From NCBI GenBank assembly GCA_900104855.1, contig FNSS01000001.1, positions 2,976,001 to 3,040,000 of the forward strand: DNA of 64,000 nucleotides, read 5' to 3'. Positions within the stretch are counted from its first letter, which is position 1; every line of letters begins with the position of its first letter. Made by a program: the position numbers and the translations under genes. The DNA is from Rhizobiales bacterium GAS188 (GTDB lineage: Bacteria; Pseudomonadota; Alphaproteobacteria; Rhizobiales; Beijerinckiaceae). The notes under the pieces were generated by a model that did no database searches, was not told the DNA's origin, and was given only the letters and a program-made list of their open reading frames with translations. Positions 53,327 through 61,896 of this stretch are shown in pieces.

Positions 53327-53899
53327 ATGGCCACCTCCAACGCCCCGAACGCCTTCGTCAAGCTCGCGCTCGAATTCGCGCCGCTCGTCCTGTTCTTCCT
53401 CGCCAATGGCCGCTTCGGCATCTTCGCGGCGACCGGCGCCTTCATGGTGGCGATCCTGATCTCGCTCGCCATCTCCTATTGGCTGCTGCGCAAGCTGCCG
53501 GTGATGGCGGTCGTCTCGGCCGTGGTGGTGCTGGTCTTCGGCGGGCTGACGATCGCGCTCCATGACGAGACCTTCATCAAGGTCAAGCCGACCATCGTGA
53601 ATTGCCTGTTCGGCACCGTCCTGCTCGGCGGCCTCGCCATGGGCAGGCCGCTCCTGCCGCTGGTGCTCGACCAGGTGCTCACCTTGACGCCGGCCGGCTG
53701 GCGCAAGCTCACCTTCCGCTGGGCCATATTCTTCTTCGTGCTGGCGGTCACGAACGAGGTTGTCCGGCTCAATTTCTCGACCGAGGCCTGGGTCAACTTC
53801 AAGAGCTTCGGCACCATACCACTCACCCTCATCTTCGCCCTGGCGCAGACGCCGCTGATCCTTCGCCATGGCGAGGAGACGCAGGGCGGCAAGGCCTGA
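53327..53899 (+). CDS. yciB: Inner-membrane septation protein (YciB/IspZ)
   Basis: 190-aa membrane protein with about five to six segments. Landmarks are KLALEFAPLVLFFLANGRFGIF, ALHDETFIKVKPTIVNCLFGTVLLGG, RPLLPLVLDQVLTLTPAGWRKLTFRWAIFFF and AVTNEVVRLNFSTEAWVNFKSFGTIPLTLIF, all YciB/IspZ features. Linked in other bacteria to cell-envelope integrity and septation. The start ATG 53327 follows CGAAAGG at a short distance. Confidence 0.93.
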   Translation: MATSNAPNAFVKLALEFAPLVLFFLANGRFGIFAATGAFMVAILISLAISYWLLRKLPVMAVVSAVVVLVFGGLTIALHDETFIKVKPTIVNCLFGTVLLGGLAMGRPLLPLVLDQVLTLTPAGWRKLTFRWAIFFFVLAVTNEVVRLNFSTEAWVNFKSFGTIPLTLIFALAQTPLILRHGEETQGGKA

Positions 53900-53911
53900 G
53901 CGGCGGGCACA

Positions 53912-54081
53912 CGTCATGGCCGGGCTTGTCCCGGCCATCCACGCCTAACTGGAACCAGCGACGGGGTAAGTATCGCCCCATTCGGACCTTAGACCACCGA
54001 CCGGCTGCATCTTCCAGGTACTCAGCCCATGATGAAGGAAGGCAAGACGTGGATGGCCGGGACAAGCCCGGCCATGACGAA
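53912..54081. repeat. Repeat family C, widely spaced inverted pair
   Basis: CGTCATGGCCGGGCTTGTCCCGGCCATCCACGCC (53912-53945) and ACGTGGATGGCCGGGACAAGCCCGGCCATGACG (54047-54079) enclose about 100 nt of unrelated sequence, in the gap between yciB and the RraA-like gene. Confidence 0.85.
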
Positions 54082-54220
54082 GGAAGGTGCCACGCCAAAT
54101 GAAGCGCCTGGTGCGCATGCGACGAATGTCGTTTGCGGGATAGGCGGCGGCCGCCGGGCGTGGTTAGCTTTGCTGCCGCTTCAAGCAAGGCGCCCAAAAG
54201 ACGCCCAAGGAGGATCAGGA

Positions 54221-54922
54221 ATGCGAGCCGACGACAAGCTGTTGAGTCTGATGCGTTCCGTCGACACGCCCACGATCTGCAACGCGCTGGAGCTGGTCGC
54301 GGGTCGTCGCCTCGGAGAGGGTTTTACGCGCAAGCCGGTCGTCGCGGCCGATCCCAAGCTGCCGCCGATCGTCGGCTATGCCAGGACTGCCACCATCGCC
54401 TGCTCAGCGCCGCCGCGCGAATCCGCCGACGCCCTCACTGCGCGGCGCCTCGCCTATTACGACTATGTGGCGGCGCAGCCCGGCCCTGCGGTCGTGGTCA
54501 TCGAGGATGAGGACCAGCAATGCGGCATCGGCGCCTTCTGGGGCGAGGTGCAGGTCGCCATCCATCGCGGCCTCGGGGTCGCCGGCGGCATCACCAACGG
54601 CTCGATCCGCGATCTCGGCACGATGGACGCTGATTTCCAGCTGCTGGCGGGCTCGGTCATGCCGAGCCATGCGCATGTGCATCTCACGGCGCTCGACGTC
54701 ACCGTGCATGTGCTCGGCATGCGCGTGAAGCCCGGCGATCTCGTGCATGGCGACCGTCATGGGGCGGTGGTCGTGCCGCCCGACATGGTGGAAGGCCTCG
54801 GCCATGCCATCGACCTCGTGGCGCGGCGCGAGCGCCCGGTGATCGACGCCGCGCATCGGCCGGGCTTCAATGTCGAGGCCTTGCGGCGCGCCTGGTCCGA
54901 GATGGAAAAGATCGTCAGCTGA
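54221..54922 (+). CDS. RraA-like / HMG-CHA aldolase-family protein
   Basis: 233-aa protein of the RraA fold. It has SVDTPTICNALEL at the start, GIGAFWGEVQVAIHRGLGVAGGITNGSIRD with R130-D131 (the R-D pair of the metal-dependent 4-hydroxy-4-methyl-2-oxoglutarate/4-carboxy-4-hydroxy-2-oxoadipate aldolases) and VHVLGMRVKPGDLVHGDRHGAVVVP. AAGGAGG lies 8 nt upstream. RNase E inhibition is less likely in this context. The substrate is unassigned. Confidence 0.86.
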   Translation: MRADDKLLSLMRSVDTPTICNALELVAGRRLGEGFTRKPVVAADPKLPPIVGYARTATIACSAPPRESADALTARRLAYYDYVAAQPGPAVVVIEDEDQQCGIGAFWGEVQVAIHRGLGVAGGITNGSIRDLGTMDADFQLLAGSVMPSHAHVHLTALDVTVHVLGMRVKPGDLVHGDRHGAVVVPPDMVEGLGHAIDLVARRERPVIDAAHRPGFNVEALRRAWSEMEKIVS

Positions 54923-54955
54923 GAGGGTCTTGCGGCCGGCCCTCCTGTTCGGCGC

Positions 54956-54981
54956 TGAAACTTTCGAGATTCGTCCCCGTA
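54956..54981 (+). promoter_or_regulatory. Candidate ECF-type promoter upstream of the fasciclin gene
   Basis: TGAAAC (54956-54961) followed after 16 nt by CGTA (54978-54981) resembles an ECF sigma -35/-10 pair, about 60 nt upstream of the fasciclin ATG. The nearby ECF sigma gene would be its natural reader. Weak evidence: one site, no comparison. Confidence 0.3.
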
Positions 54982-55042
54982 GCTTTGTCATCCAAGCCTT
55001 GAGGGAGGCGCGGATGAGTCAAGCAACAGAAGGACGACCAGT

Positions 55043-55624
55043 ATGCTTTCCAACAGCACGCGCCGGCTCGCCGGCGTCGCGATGGCGCTGACGCTCGCCG
55101 CATCCGGCTACGCTCTCCATCCGTCGCGGAGCCTCGCCGAGACGACCGTGACGGTCGGGGGCGCCCCGATGTATCCGTCCAAGAACATCGTCGAGAACGC
55201 CGTCAACTCGAAGGATCACACGACGCTGGTTGCGGCCGTCAAGGCGGCCGGCCTCGTCGATACGCTGGCGAGCCCCGGCCCGTTCACGGTCTTCGCCCCG
55301 ACCAATGAGGCCTTCAAGAAGCTGCCGGCCGGCACCGTCGAGACCCTGGTGAAGCCCGAGAGCAAGGCGACGCTGACCAAGATCCTCACCTACCATGTGG
55401 TTGCTGGCAAGCTCTCGGCGCAGGACCTCGCCGACAAGGTCGATCAAGGTGGCGGCAAGGCCATGATCAAGACCGTCGAAGGCGACACGCTCACCGTGAT
55501 GCGCAAGGGGAAGAGCCGTCTCACGCTGACCGACGACAAAGGCGATGTGGCGTCGATCACCATCGCCAATGTGTTCCAGTCGAATGGCGTGATCCACGTC
55601 ATCAACACCGTGATGCTGCCCTGA
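55043..55624 (+). CDS. Exported fasciclin-domain protein
   Basis: 193-aa secreted protein with a signal peptide (about 1-32, ending SLAETT) and one FAS1 domain. Conserved boxes are FTVFAPTNEAFKKLP (H1), TKILTYHVVAGKLSAQDL (YH motif) and SNGVIHVINTVMLP (H2). FAS1 domains mediate adhesion or surface interactions. AAGGACGA precedes the ATG. It is followed by ECF sigma and anti-sigma genes. Confidence 0.92.
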   Translation: MLSNSTRRLAGVAMALTLAASGYALHPSRSLAETTVTVGGAPMYPSKNIVENAVNSKDHTTLVAAVKAAGLVDTLASPGPFTVFAPTNEAFKKLPAGTVETLVKPESKATLTKILTYHVVAGKLSAQDLADKVDQGGGKAMIKTVEGDTLTVMRKGKSRLTLTDDKGDVASITIANVFQSNGVIHVINTVMLP

Positions 55625-55631
55625 GCGGGGC

Positions 55632-55660
55632 GCCGGGGCTCGACGGCGTCGAGCCCCGGC
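55632..55660 (+). terminator. Strong hairpin after the fasciclin gene
   Basis: GCCGGGGCTCGAC-GGC-GTCGAGCCCCGGC, a 13-bp perfect stem with a 3-nt loop, starts 8 nt after the stop codon. No T-run follows, so termination may be partial or Rho-dependent. Confidence 0.6.
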
Positions 55661-55718
55661 CTCGAGAATCGGAGGGGATGTTGTAGGCACACGCGACGAG
55701 TGGGCGGCAGCGCAGTTC

Positions 55719-55745
55719 CCTCTCCCCGCAAAGGGCGGGGAGAGG
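55719..55745. other. Second hairpin upstream of the ECF sigma gene
   Basis: CCTCTCCCCGC-AAAGG-GCGGGGAGAGG, 11-bp stem, related in composition to repeat family B. It lies in the leader region before the sigma gene. Function unknown. The rest of the 335-nt gap 55625-55959 shows no supported gene. Confidence 0.5.
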
Positions 55746-55959
55746 TGAAAGAGAGGCAACGATGCCCCATCTTTCGTTTGTCGAGATGTCTCCGCTCCGA
55801 TCGCGCCGGATGGGAGAGCTGTTTCCCTGCATTTCGCCTGTATTATCAGCCGAAGCGGCATCATCCGCGGCGCCGGAAAATGCCCTGGCGTGCGTCCGAA
55901 TTCGCGATAATGTCCAGGATGGCAGCTGCGTTGCGCCGCCGCTCGAGACGGAACGGGGC

Positions 55960-56505
55960 ATGAGGGCATCCGAGGATATCGTCGAGCTGATGGGCCGCGT
56001 GGCGCGCCAGGACCGCGCCGCTTTCGCCGAGCTTTATCGCGCCACCAGCGCCAAGCTGTTCGGCACCGCCTTTCGCATCCTGCGGCGGCGCGATCTGGCC
56101 GAGGAGGTGCTGCAGGAGGTCTATGCCAAGATCTGGGAACGGGCCGGCGATTTCGACGCCGCCAAAGCATCGCCGGTGACCTGGATGGCCGCCATCGTGC
56201 GCAATCGGGCGCTCGATGAGGTCAGGCGCAAACCCATGACCTTGGTCGAGGACATGCCCGAGGGCTTCGAGCCGGCCGCCGACAACCCCGACCCGCTGGC
56301 GGCGCGTGAGCGCAGCGAAAAGCTGCGCCAGCTTCTCGCCTGTCTCGACAAGCTCGATCCGCAGAAGCGGCAAATGGTGCTGCTCGCCTATTATCACGGC
56401 GCCAGCCGCGAGGCCTTGGCGGCGCGCTATGAGGCGCCCGTGCCCACCATCAAGACCTGGCTGCATCGCAGCCTGGCGCAACTGCGACTATGCCTGTCGT
56501 CATGA
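55960..56505 (+). CDS. ECF sigma factor (SigK-like)
   Basis: 181-aa extracytoplasmic-function sigma factor. Sigma-2: DRAAFAELYRATSAKLFGTAFRILRRRDLAEEVLQEVYAKIWERAGDFD and VTWMAAIVRNRALDEVRRK. Sigma-4: LDPQKRQMVLLAYYHGASREALAARYEAPVPTIKTWLHRSL. A frame beginning at 55762 would add 66 unlikely residues. ATG 55960 begins the conserved domain. It overlaps the anti-sigma gene by 4 nt. With fasciclin upstream this resembles mycobacterial SigK-RskA controlling MPT70/MPT83. Confidence 0.92.
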   Translation: MRASEDIVELMGRVARQDRAAFAELYRATSAKLFGTAFRILRRRDLAEEVLQEVYAKIWERAGDFDAAKASPVTWMAAIVRNRALDEVRRKPMTLVEDMPEGFEPAADNPDPLAARERSEKLRQLLACLDKLDPQKRQMVLLAYYHGASREALAARYEAPVPTIKTWLHRSLAQLRLCLSS

Positions 56506-57233
56506 GCGACCAAGACGACATCGACGCGCTCGCGGGCGAATATGTGCTCGGCACGCTCGATGCGGCTGAACGCGCCGCCGTGGCGGCTCGCCGCCAGCGC
56601 GAGCCCGATCTCGACCAGGCGATCATCGCCTGGGAGCGCCGTCTCGGGCCGCTCGACGAGGCCTCTCCCGCAATCGAGCCGCCCGAAGGCCTGTTCGCGC
56701 GCATCGAGGCGCGGATCCGAAGTTCCACGCAAGACTTGACGCAAACCGGCGCGCCGGCCGCGCCCGAGATCATCGATCTGACGCGCCGTCTGCGCCGCTG
56801 GCGGAACGCCGCATTCGCGGCCGGCGCGCTTGCCGCCGGGCTCGCTCTGGCCGTCGTCTGGCAGGATATGTTGCGCCCGCCCCAGCCGTCGAATTTCGTC
56901 GCGGTGCTGCAGAAGGACGCAGCCTCCCCGGCCTTCCTGGTCGAGGTCAATCTCAATTCGCGCCTCCTGACAGTCCGCCCGGTCGCGGCCGAACGGCAGG
57001 CCGGCAAGAGCTATGAATTGTGGCTGATCCACGACAAGCTCGGCGCACCAAGATCGCTCGGTGTCATCGCCGATCAGGGTTTCACGGTGCGTCCGGCGCT
57101 CGCCGGCTATGATCCGGCCGTGGTCGAGAGCGCGACCTATGCGGTGACATTGGAGCCGGCGGGCGGCTCGCCGACCGGCGCCCCCACCAGCGCCCCGATC
57201 TTTGCCGGCAAGCTGGTGCAAGCGACGCCGTGA
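56502..57233 (+). CDS. Anti-sigma factor, RskA family
   Basis: 243-aa membrane protein. The N-terminal sigma-binding domain (DIDALAGEYVLGTLDAAERAAVAAR) lacks the zinc HxxxCxxC motif. One membrane segment lies at about 101-120, then a periplasmic RskA domain (FVAVLQKDAASPAFLVEVNL, GKSYELWLIHDKLGAPRSLGVI, YAVTLEPAGGSPTGAPTSAPIFAGKL). Starts in the stop codon of the sigma gene. Likely controlled by regulated proteolysis (inference). Confidence 0.92.
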   Translation: MSDQDDIDALAGEYVLGTLDAAERAAVAARRQREPDLDQAIIAWERRLGPLDEASPAIEPPEGLFARIEARIRSSTQDLTQTGAPAAPEIIDLTRRLRRWRNAAFAAGALAAGLALAVVWQDMLRPPQPSNFVAVLQKDAASPAFLVEVNLNSRLLTVRPVAAERQAGKSYELWLIHDKLGAPRSLGVIADQGFTVRPALAGYDPAVVESATYAVTLEPAGGSPTGAPTSAPIFAGKLVQATP

Positions 57234-57381
57234 ACCTTTCCGCGATGGCCGGGTCCGAACGCGACCCGTATGCGGGCCACACGATTCACCTTCGTTAAGC
57301 CGCTGGAAACCATGATTATTCGGCAATGGTTCATGAATGAATACTTAACGTATTCGCATGATGTTGCCGGGCTTGCGTATC

Positions 57382-57540
57382 ATGACAAAGCAAAGACTCG
57401 CCGAATACGGAATGTGGTCTTTCATCGCCGCGGTCATCATCGCCGGGCTGTTCGGGCCCTGGGTGATGTCGCTGCTGCTCGGCCTGCTCACAGCTTTGTG
57501 CATCCAGTCACGCTGGCATGGCGAGGAGCGCGGCTTCTGA
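57382..57540 (+). CDS. Small two-segment membrane protein
   Basis: 52-aa protein from MTKQRLAEYG with one long or two short membrane segments (MWSFIAAVIIAGLFGPWVMSLLLGLLTAL) and a charged tail. A frame from 57358 would add 8 residues. Neither start has a clear Shine-Dalgarno. No family recognised. Confidence 0.5.
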   Translation: MTKQRLAEYGMWSFIAAVIIAGLFGPWVMSLLLGLLTALCIQSRWHGEERGF

Positions 57541-57562
57541 CGGAGGCGAGGGCCAGCGCCCT

Positions 57563-57646
57563 GGGACCGCGACCGTCTCGGTCGCCCTTCCTCCCAGCGG
57601 CAACGCCTGGGCCGTTCTCGAGGGCGGGCGAGGACGCCCGCGGTTC
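57563..57646 (-). repeat. Repeat family A copy, reverse orientation
   Basis: GGGACCGCGACCGTCTCGGTCGCCCTTCCTCCC begins the block and GGGCGAGGACGCCCGCGGTTC ends it. The outer right arm has one change (GGTTC for GGTCC). Lies between convergent small-membrane-protein and DUF1178 genes. Confidence 0.8.
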
Positions 57647-57653
57647 GGAAGGA

Positions 57654-58139
57654 TCAATTCCGGTCGTTCGGCAGCATGGGCAGGGCCTGGACCTCGACGC
57701 CCTCTTCGGCCAGCGCCTTGGCCTCTTCGGCCGAAGCCTCTCCCCAGATGGAGCGGTGCTCGATCTCGCCATTATGCATCTGCCGCGCCTCCTCGGGGAA
57801 GCGCGGACCGACATAATCGGCATTTTCCGCCACATGCTTGCGCAAGGCGCGTATCATGTCGCGCAGTTGCCGTTCGCGCTCGCCGAGCATCGCCATCGGG
57901 CGCTCGTCGGGGCGTTCCGGCTCGGCGGCAGGCGTTGCCGAAGGCGCCTCACCGCCCTGGCGCGGCCCTTTGTCGGTGCGGGCCACCGAGGGTGCCATGA
58001 TCGCCTTGCCGACCTTGGCCGAGCCGCAGAGCGGACAGCTGACCAGGCCACGCTTGGCCTGGGTGTCATAGGCCGCGCTCGACGCGAACCAGCTCTCGAA
58101 TTCGTGGCCGGCATCGCAGCAGAGCGTATAGGCGATCAC
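57654..58139 (-). CDS. DUF1178 protein
   Basis: 161-aa protein with an N-terminal zinc-ribbon-like part (IAYTLCCDAGHEFESWF and VSCPLCGSAKVGKAI) and a C-terminal helical domain (MIRALRKHVAENADYVGPRFPEEARQMHNGE), the DUF1178 pattern. The start codon is GTG at 58139. Usually found downstream of grx and a nitrilase gene. The nitrilase is missing here. Function unknown. Confidence 0.88.
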   Translation of the reverse strand: MIAYTLCCDAGHEFESWFASSAAYDTQAKRGLVSCPLCGSAKVGKAIMAPSVARTDKGPRQGGEAPSATPAAEPERPDERPMAMLGERERQLRDMIRALRKHVAENADYVGPRFPEEARQMHNGEIEHRSIWGEASAEEAKALAEEGVEVQALPMLPNDRN

Positions 58140-58152
58140 GATGTCATGTCCT

Positions 58153-58419
58153 TCACGCGGCGCTGCCGGTCAGCAGCGGGTCGAGCCCGCCCTTCGCGTC
58201 CAGCGCATAGAGATCGTCGCAGCCCCCGACATGGGTCGCCCCGACGAAGACCTGCGGCACGGTGCGCCTGCCGCCCGAGCGCTGCAGCATCTCGTCGCGC
58301 AGCTGCGGCTCCTTGTCGATGTCGATTTCGGTGAAATCGACACCTTTGCGCTCGAGCAGCGCCTTCGCCTGCTGCGAATAGGAGCACCAGAACTTGGTGT
58401 AGATCGTCACCTTACGCAT
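58153..58419 (-). CDS. grxC: Glutaredoxin 3-like protein with CSYS active site
   Basis: Small thioredoxin-fold redox protein (88 aa). VTIYTKFWCSYSQQAKALL shows the active site as C-S-Y-S instead of the GrxC consensus CPYC, so the resolving cysteine is absent. TVPQVFVGATHVGGCDDLYAL has the cis-proline and GG-DD glutathione motifs intact. It may act as a monothiol-like glutaredoxin. An additional ATG one codon upstream (58422) is possible. Confidence 0.88.
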   Translation of the reverse strand: MRKVTIYTKFWCSYSQQAKALLERKGVDFTEIDIDKEPQLRDEMLQRSGGRRTVPQVFVGATHVGGCDDLYALDAKGGLDPLLTGSAA

Positions 58420-58440
58420 CATCCCTGCCTCAAACCGAGC

Positions 58441-58482
58441 ATCATTCCGAAAAGTGGCCTTCCGCTTTTCGGGAAAAATGAT
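58441..58482. repeat. Palindromic element ATCATTCCGAAAAG...CTTTTCGGGAAAAATGAT
   Basis: Two arms, 58441-58454 and 58465-58482, form an imperfect hairpin between grxC and comF. The short ATCATT...AATGAT form is a known style of rhizobial intergenic repeat. A single copy is noted here. Confidence 0.55.
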
Positions 58483-58549
58483 GCGATATCAAAAACTAGG
58501 AACCGTAACGCGGATGTTGGTCCACGCATCGCGGCTCAGCCAATCGCAC

Positions 58550-59377
58550 TCATGTAGTCGCAAATCCGTCATGCACAACCCTTGCGAAAACAAGAACATC
58601 GACGGCTTTGGCACCGCCGCGCAAGAGCGCGCGGGCGGCCATATCGGCCGTCGAGCCGGTGGTCAGGACGTCGTCGACGAGCAGCACGCGTAAGTCCGCG
58701 AGCCGCGCCTTCGCCTCCTCGGGGACCAGGAAAGCCCCCGACAGATTGCTCTGGCGCTCGGCCCGTGACAATCCGACCTGAGGACGGGTATGCCGCCGGC
58801 GCGCCAGCAGGAAGGCGTCGACGCGCTTGCCGGCCCTGCGCCCGACCGCATCGGCGAGCAGGGCCGCCTGGTTGAAGCGTCGCGCCCAGAGGCGGCGGCG
58901 ATGCAGCGGCACCGGCACGATCAGGTCGGCCTCGGCCAGAAGCTCGGCGCCGGCACGCGCCATCCAGCCGCCGATCGTCGCCGCAAGATCGAGGCGGTCG
59001 CCATATTTGAGCCGGTGCGCCAAGGCGCGGGCCACGTCGTCATAGCGCGCCACGGCCCGGGCCCGTTCATAGACCGGCGGATTGGCGATGGCGGCCGGCG
59101 AGAGGAGCCCCTTGCCGATATCGACCGAGAACGGCGTTCCCAGCCGCTCGCAATAGGGTCGCTCGATCAGGCGCAGCCGGCCCCAACAGCTGGCGCACAG
59201 CGCCCGCGGCTCGGCGGTCGCCGCGTAGCAGACGAGACAGGCCGGCGGGTAGACGAGATCAACGACGGCCCGCCCGAGACCGTGCATCCCGCCCGCCACC
59301 AGATCCCGGGCCCGTGCCGCGGAGGCGGCGAGCTCGCGAGCGGAGATTGCGGAGATGGTCTCGAGGATGGACGACAT
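58550..59377 (-). CDS. comF: ComF-family phosphoribosyltransferase-like protein
   Basis: 275-aa protein with an N-terminal zinc ribbon (YPPACLVCYA... CASCWGRL), ALAHRLKYGDRLDLA, LIVPVPLHRRRLWARRFNQAALLA and the PRPP-type loop VLLVDDVLTTGSTADM. Linked to DNA uptake in competent bacteria. In alphaproteobacteria it is conserved next to grxC. The exact start among several codons is unsure. Confidence 0.88.
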   Translation of the reverse strand: MSSILETISAISARELAASAARARDLVAGGMHGLGRAVVDLVYPPACLVCYAATAEPRALCASCWGRLRLIERPYCERLGTPFSVDIGKGLLSPAAIANPPVYERARAVARYDDVARALAHRLKYGDRLDLAATIGGWMARAGAELLAEADLIVPVPLHRRRLWARRFNQAALLADAVGRRAGKRVDAFLLARRRHTRPQVGLSRAERQSNLSGAFLVPEEAKARLADLRVLLVDDVLTTGSTADMAARALLRGGAKAVDVLVFARVVHDGFATT

Positions 59378-59531
59378 GCAGGAGAACGGTATGCAGGAGA
59401 ACGATGTGGCGATGGGCTGACGACGGTGGATCGGACCGGCACGGACGCATCTTTTCGGGCGAAAGCCTGTCACCCGGAGACTTTTCACCCGAAATCTTGG
59501 CGGAGGACGCCCATCCGCCTACAAGGAGCCT

Positions 59532-60359
59532 ATGGCAAGCTCCTCCACCGGACAAGACGAAGCCGGCTCGCAATCGCGTGCGGTTCGCGAATTCGATGCC
59601 GGATCCCTGGCAAAATCGCTGTTGCGTGCCACGCCGACCGGCGCGCTGGCGACGCTCGATGCGAGCGGCGCACCCTTTTCGACACTCGTCACCGTGGCGA
59701 CCGATGTCGACGGTAGCCCGCTTCTCCTGTTGTCGCGGCTCGCCGCCCATACCGGCCATCTGGAGCGCGACGGGCGCGCCTCGCTGCTGCTGGCGCGGCT
59801 CGGGCGCGGCGATCCCCTCGCCCATCCGCGGCTGACCTTGAACGCGCTCGCCCGTCGGCTCGATCGCGAGAGCGAAGAGGGAACGAGAGCCCGGCGGCGC
59901 TTCCTCGCCTGCAACCCCAAAGCCGCGCTCTACGCCGATTTCGGCGATTTCGCCTTCTGGCGGCTTGCGGTGGGTGATGCGCATCTGAATGGCGGATTTG
60001 CCCGCGCCGCGCAGCTTCCGGCCCCCGATATCCTCACCGACATCACCGAAGCTCAGGCCCTGATCTCGGCCGAGGAAGGGGCGCTCGCCCATATGAACAG
60101 CGACCATGCCGAGGCGATCTCACTCTACGCGACAATCCTGCTCGGCGCCCCGGCCGGCGCTTGGCGGCTCACCGGACTCGACCCCGAGGGTTGCGACCTG
60201 GCGTTCTCCGAAGAGCGCCGGCGTCTCGTCTTCCCGCGAGCGGTGCACACGCCGGAGGAGCTGCGTGCCGTGCTGGTCGAGCTTGCACAAGACGCGCGCG
60301 CCCAAATGCACGCCCAAGAAACGCACGCCAAAGCTCCGTCTGAGAAGGCCGGGGCCTAA
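59532..60359 (+). CDS. HugZ-like haem-utilisation / flavin-binding protein
   Basis: 275-aa split-barrel protein of the PNPOx fold with a C-terminal DUF2470 domain (ALAHMNSDHAEAISLYA, about 183-199), the arrangement of HugZ haem oxygenases. The N-terminal part reads SLLRATPTGALATLDASGAPFSTLVTVATD. It may degrade or sequester haem, which fits the nearby haem genes only by distance. Its stop is followed at once by the deoB ATG. Confidence 0.86.
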   Translation: MASSSTGQDEAGSQSRAVREFDAGSLAKSLLRATPTGALATLDASGAPFSTLVTVATDVDGSPLLLLSRLAAHTGHLERDGRASLLLARLGRGDPLAHPRLTLNALARRLDRESEEGTRARRRFLACNPKAALYADFGDFAFWRLAVGDAHLNGGFARAAQLPAPDILTDITEAQALISAEEGALAHMNSDHAEAISLYATILLGAPAGAWRLTGLDPEGCDLAFSEERRRLVFPRAVHTPEELRAVLVELAQDARAQMHAQETHAKAPSEKAGA

Positions 60360-61595
60360 ATGGACGCGATGCGGCCAGCCCGCGCCCTCCTCATCGTTCT
60401 GGATTCGGTCGGCATCGGCGGCGCCGAGGATGCGGCCGCCTATGGCGACGAAGGCGCCGATACGCTCGGCCATATTGCCGAGGCCTGCGCGGCCGGGCGC
60501 GGCGACCAACCCGGCCTGCGCCAGGGGAAGCTCAGCCTGCCGAACCTCGCCGCCTTGGGGCTCGGCCTTGCCTGCGAGGCCTCGACCGGGCGTGTGCCTC
60601 CAGGTCTCTCGTCGTCAGCTGCGCCGCGGGGCGCCTATGGCTACGGGGTCGAGACATCGCGCGGCAAGGATACGCCCTCCGGCCATTGGGAGATCACCGG
60701 CGTTCCGGTCGATTTCGATTGGGGCTATTTCCCCGATCGCCGCCCGGCCTTTCCGCCGGCCCTGATCGAGGCGCTGATCCGCGAGGGTGGCCTGCCCGGC
60801 ATCCTGGGGGATCGCCATGCCTCGGGCACCGCGATCATCGCCGAGCTCGGCGCTGAGAGCATCGCGACCGGCAGGCCCATCTGCTACACCTCGATCGACA
60901 GCGTCTTCCAGATCGCCGCCCATGAGCAGGCCTTCGGGCTCGAGCGGCTCTATGGCCTGTGCAAGGCCGCAAGGCTGATCTGCGATCCCTATCGGATCGG
61001 GCGCGTCATCGCCCGTCCCTTCGTGGGCGATGCGCAATCGGGCTTCCGTCGCACGCCGGCCCGCAAGGATTTCGCGACCCCTCCGCCGCGCCCGACCTTG
61101 CTCGACCGGCTCCAGGAGAATGGCCGCGCCATGGTCAGCGTCGGCAAGATCGGCGACATCTTCGCCCACCGCGCCACGGGACGCGAGGTGAAGGCTGCCG
61201 GCAACATGGCGATGCTGACGGCGGCACTCGAGGCCTTTCGCGACCTGCCGGCGGGCGGCCTCGTCTTCGCCAACCTCGTCGATTTCGACACGGAATTCGG
61301 TCATCAGCGCAATGTGCCGGGCTATGCGGCGGCGCTCGAAGCCTTCGATGCGCGGCTACCGGAGATCGAGGCGCTGCTGGGCCCTGGCGATATCTGCGTC
61401 ATCACGGCCGATCACGGCAACGACCCGACCTTTCGCGGCACGGACCATACGCGCGAGCACACGCCCATCCTGTGCTTCGGACCCGGTGTGGCGGGAGGCT
61501 CTATCGGGCGTCGCGACAGCCTTGCCGATATCGCGGCGAGCATGAGTGTGCATCTGCGGCTTCCTGCCGGCGCGGCCGGCAAAAGCTGGTGGTGA
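60360..61595 (+). CDS. deoB: Phosphopentomutase
   Basis: Interconverts (deoxy)ribose 1- and 5-phosphate in nucleoside salvage. The 411-aa alkaline-phosphatase-superfamily enzyme has [59 protein letters not shown] and [27 protein letters not shown] with the metal ligands. Directly adjacent to the HugZ-like gene (TAAATG). Confidence 0.97.
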   Translation: MDAMRPARALLIVLDSVGIGGAEDAAAYGDEGADTLGHIAEACAAGRGDQPGLRQGKLSLPNLAALGLGLACEASTGRVPPGLSSSAAPRGAYGYGVETSRGKDTPSGHWEITGVPVDFDWGYFPDRRPAFPPALIEALIREGGLPGILGDRHASGTAIIAELGAESIATGRPICYTSIDSVFQIAAHEQAFGLERLYGLCKAARLICDPYRIGRVIARPFVGDAQSGFRRTPARKDFATPPPRPTLLDRLQENGRAMVSVGKIGDIFAHRATGREVKAAGNMAMLTAALEAFRDLPAGGLVFANLVDFDTEFGHQRNVPGYAAALEAFDARLPEIEALLGPGDICVITADHGNDPTFRGTDHTREHTPILCFGPGVAGGSIGRRDSLADIAASMSVHLRLPAGAAGKSWW

Positions 61596-61668
61596 AGCTG
61601 GTTGTGATCTGATCAATTCGCCCGGATTTAGCTTCCGCCGCCATCTTGGAAAGGCGTAACCTGTTCCG

Positions 61669-61896
61669 ATGACGATATTGCTTGATCGTGCCCTTGAGGC
61701 CGCTCGAAGCCTTCGGCCTGACACACAGGACGAAATCGCGCGTCTCGTGTTGCGCCTCGCCGGTGACGATGAGCCGCAGATCGCCTTGACGGGCGATGAA
61801 CGCGCCGCGCTCGCCGCGTCGAGGCAGGCGGCGTCGCGCGGAGAGTTTGCCACGGAAGACAAGGTGCGCGCCGTCTGGGCGAAACACGGGCTGTGA
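61669..61896 (+). CDS. Small antitoxin-like protein
   Basis: 75-aa protein beginning MTILLDRALEAARSLRPDTQ. It has a helical pattern and an acidic middle like antitoxins paired with ParE/RelE toxins. Its stop overlaps the start of a truncated toxin-like ORF, the classic toxin-antitoxin layout. The assignment is by pattern and layout. Confidence 0.7.
   Translation: MTILLDRALEAARSLRPDTQDEIARLVLRLAGDDEPQIALTGDERAALAASRQAASRGEFATEDKVRAVWAKHGL

Noticed and set aside
55762-55959. N-terminal extension of the ECF sigma factor
   Set aside because: The 66 extra residues show no sigma similarity. The conserved sigma-2 region begins right after ATG 55960.
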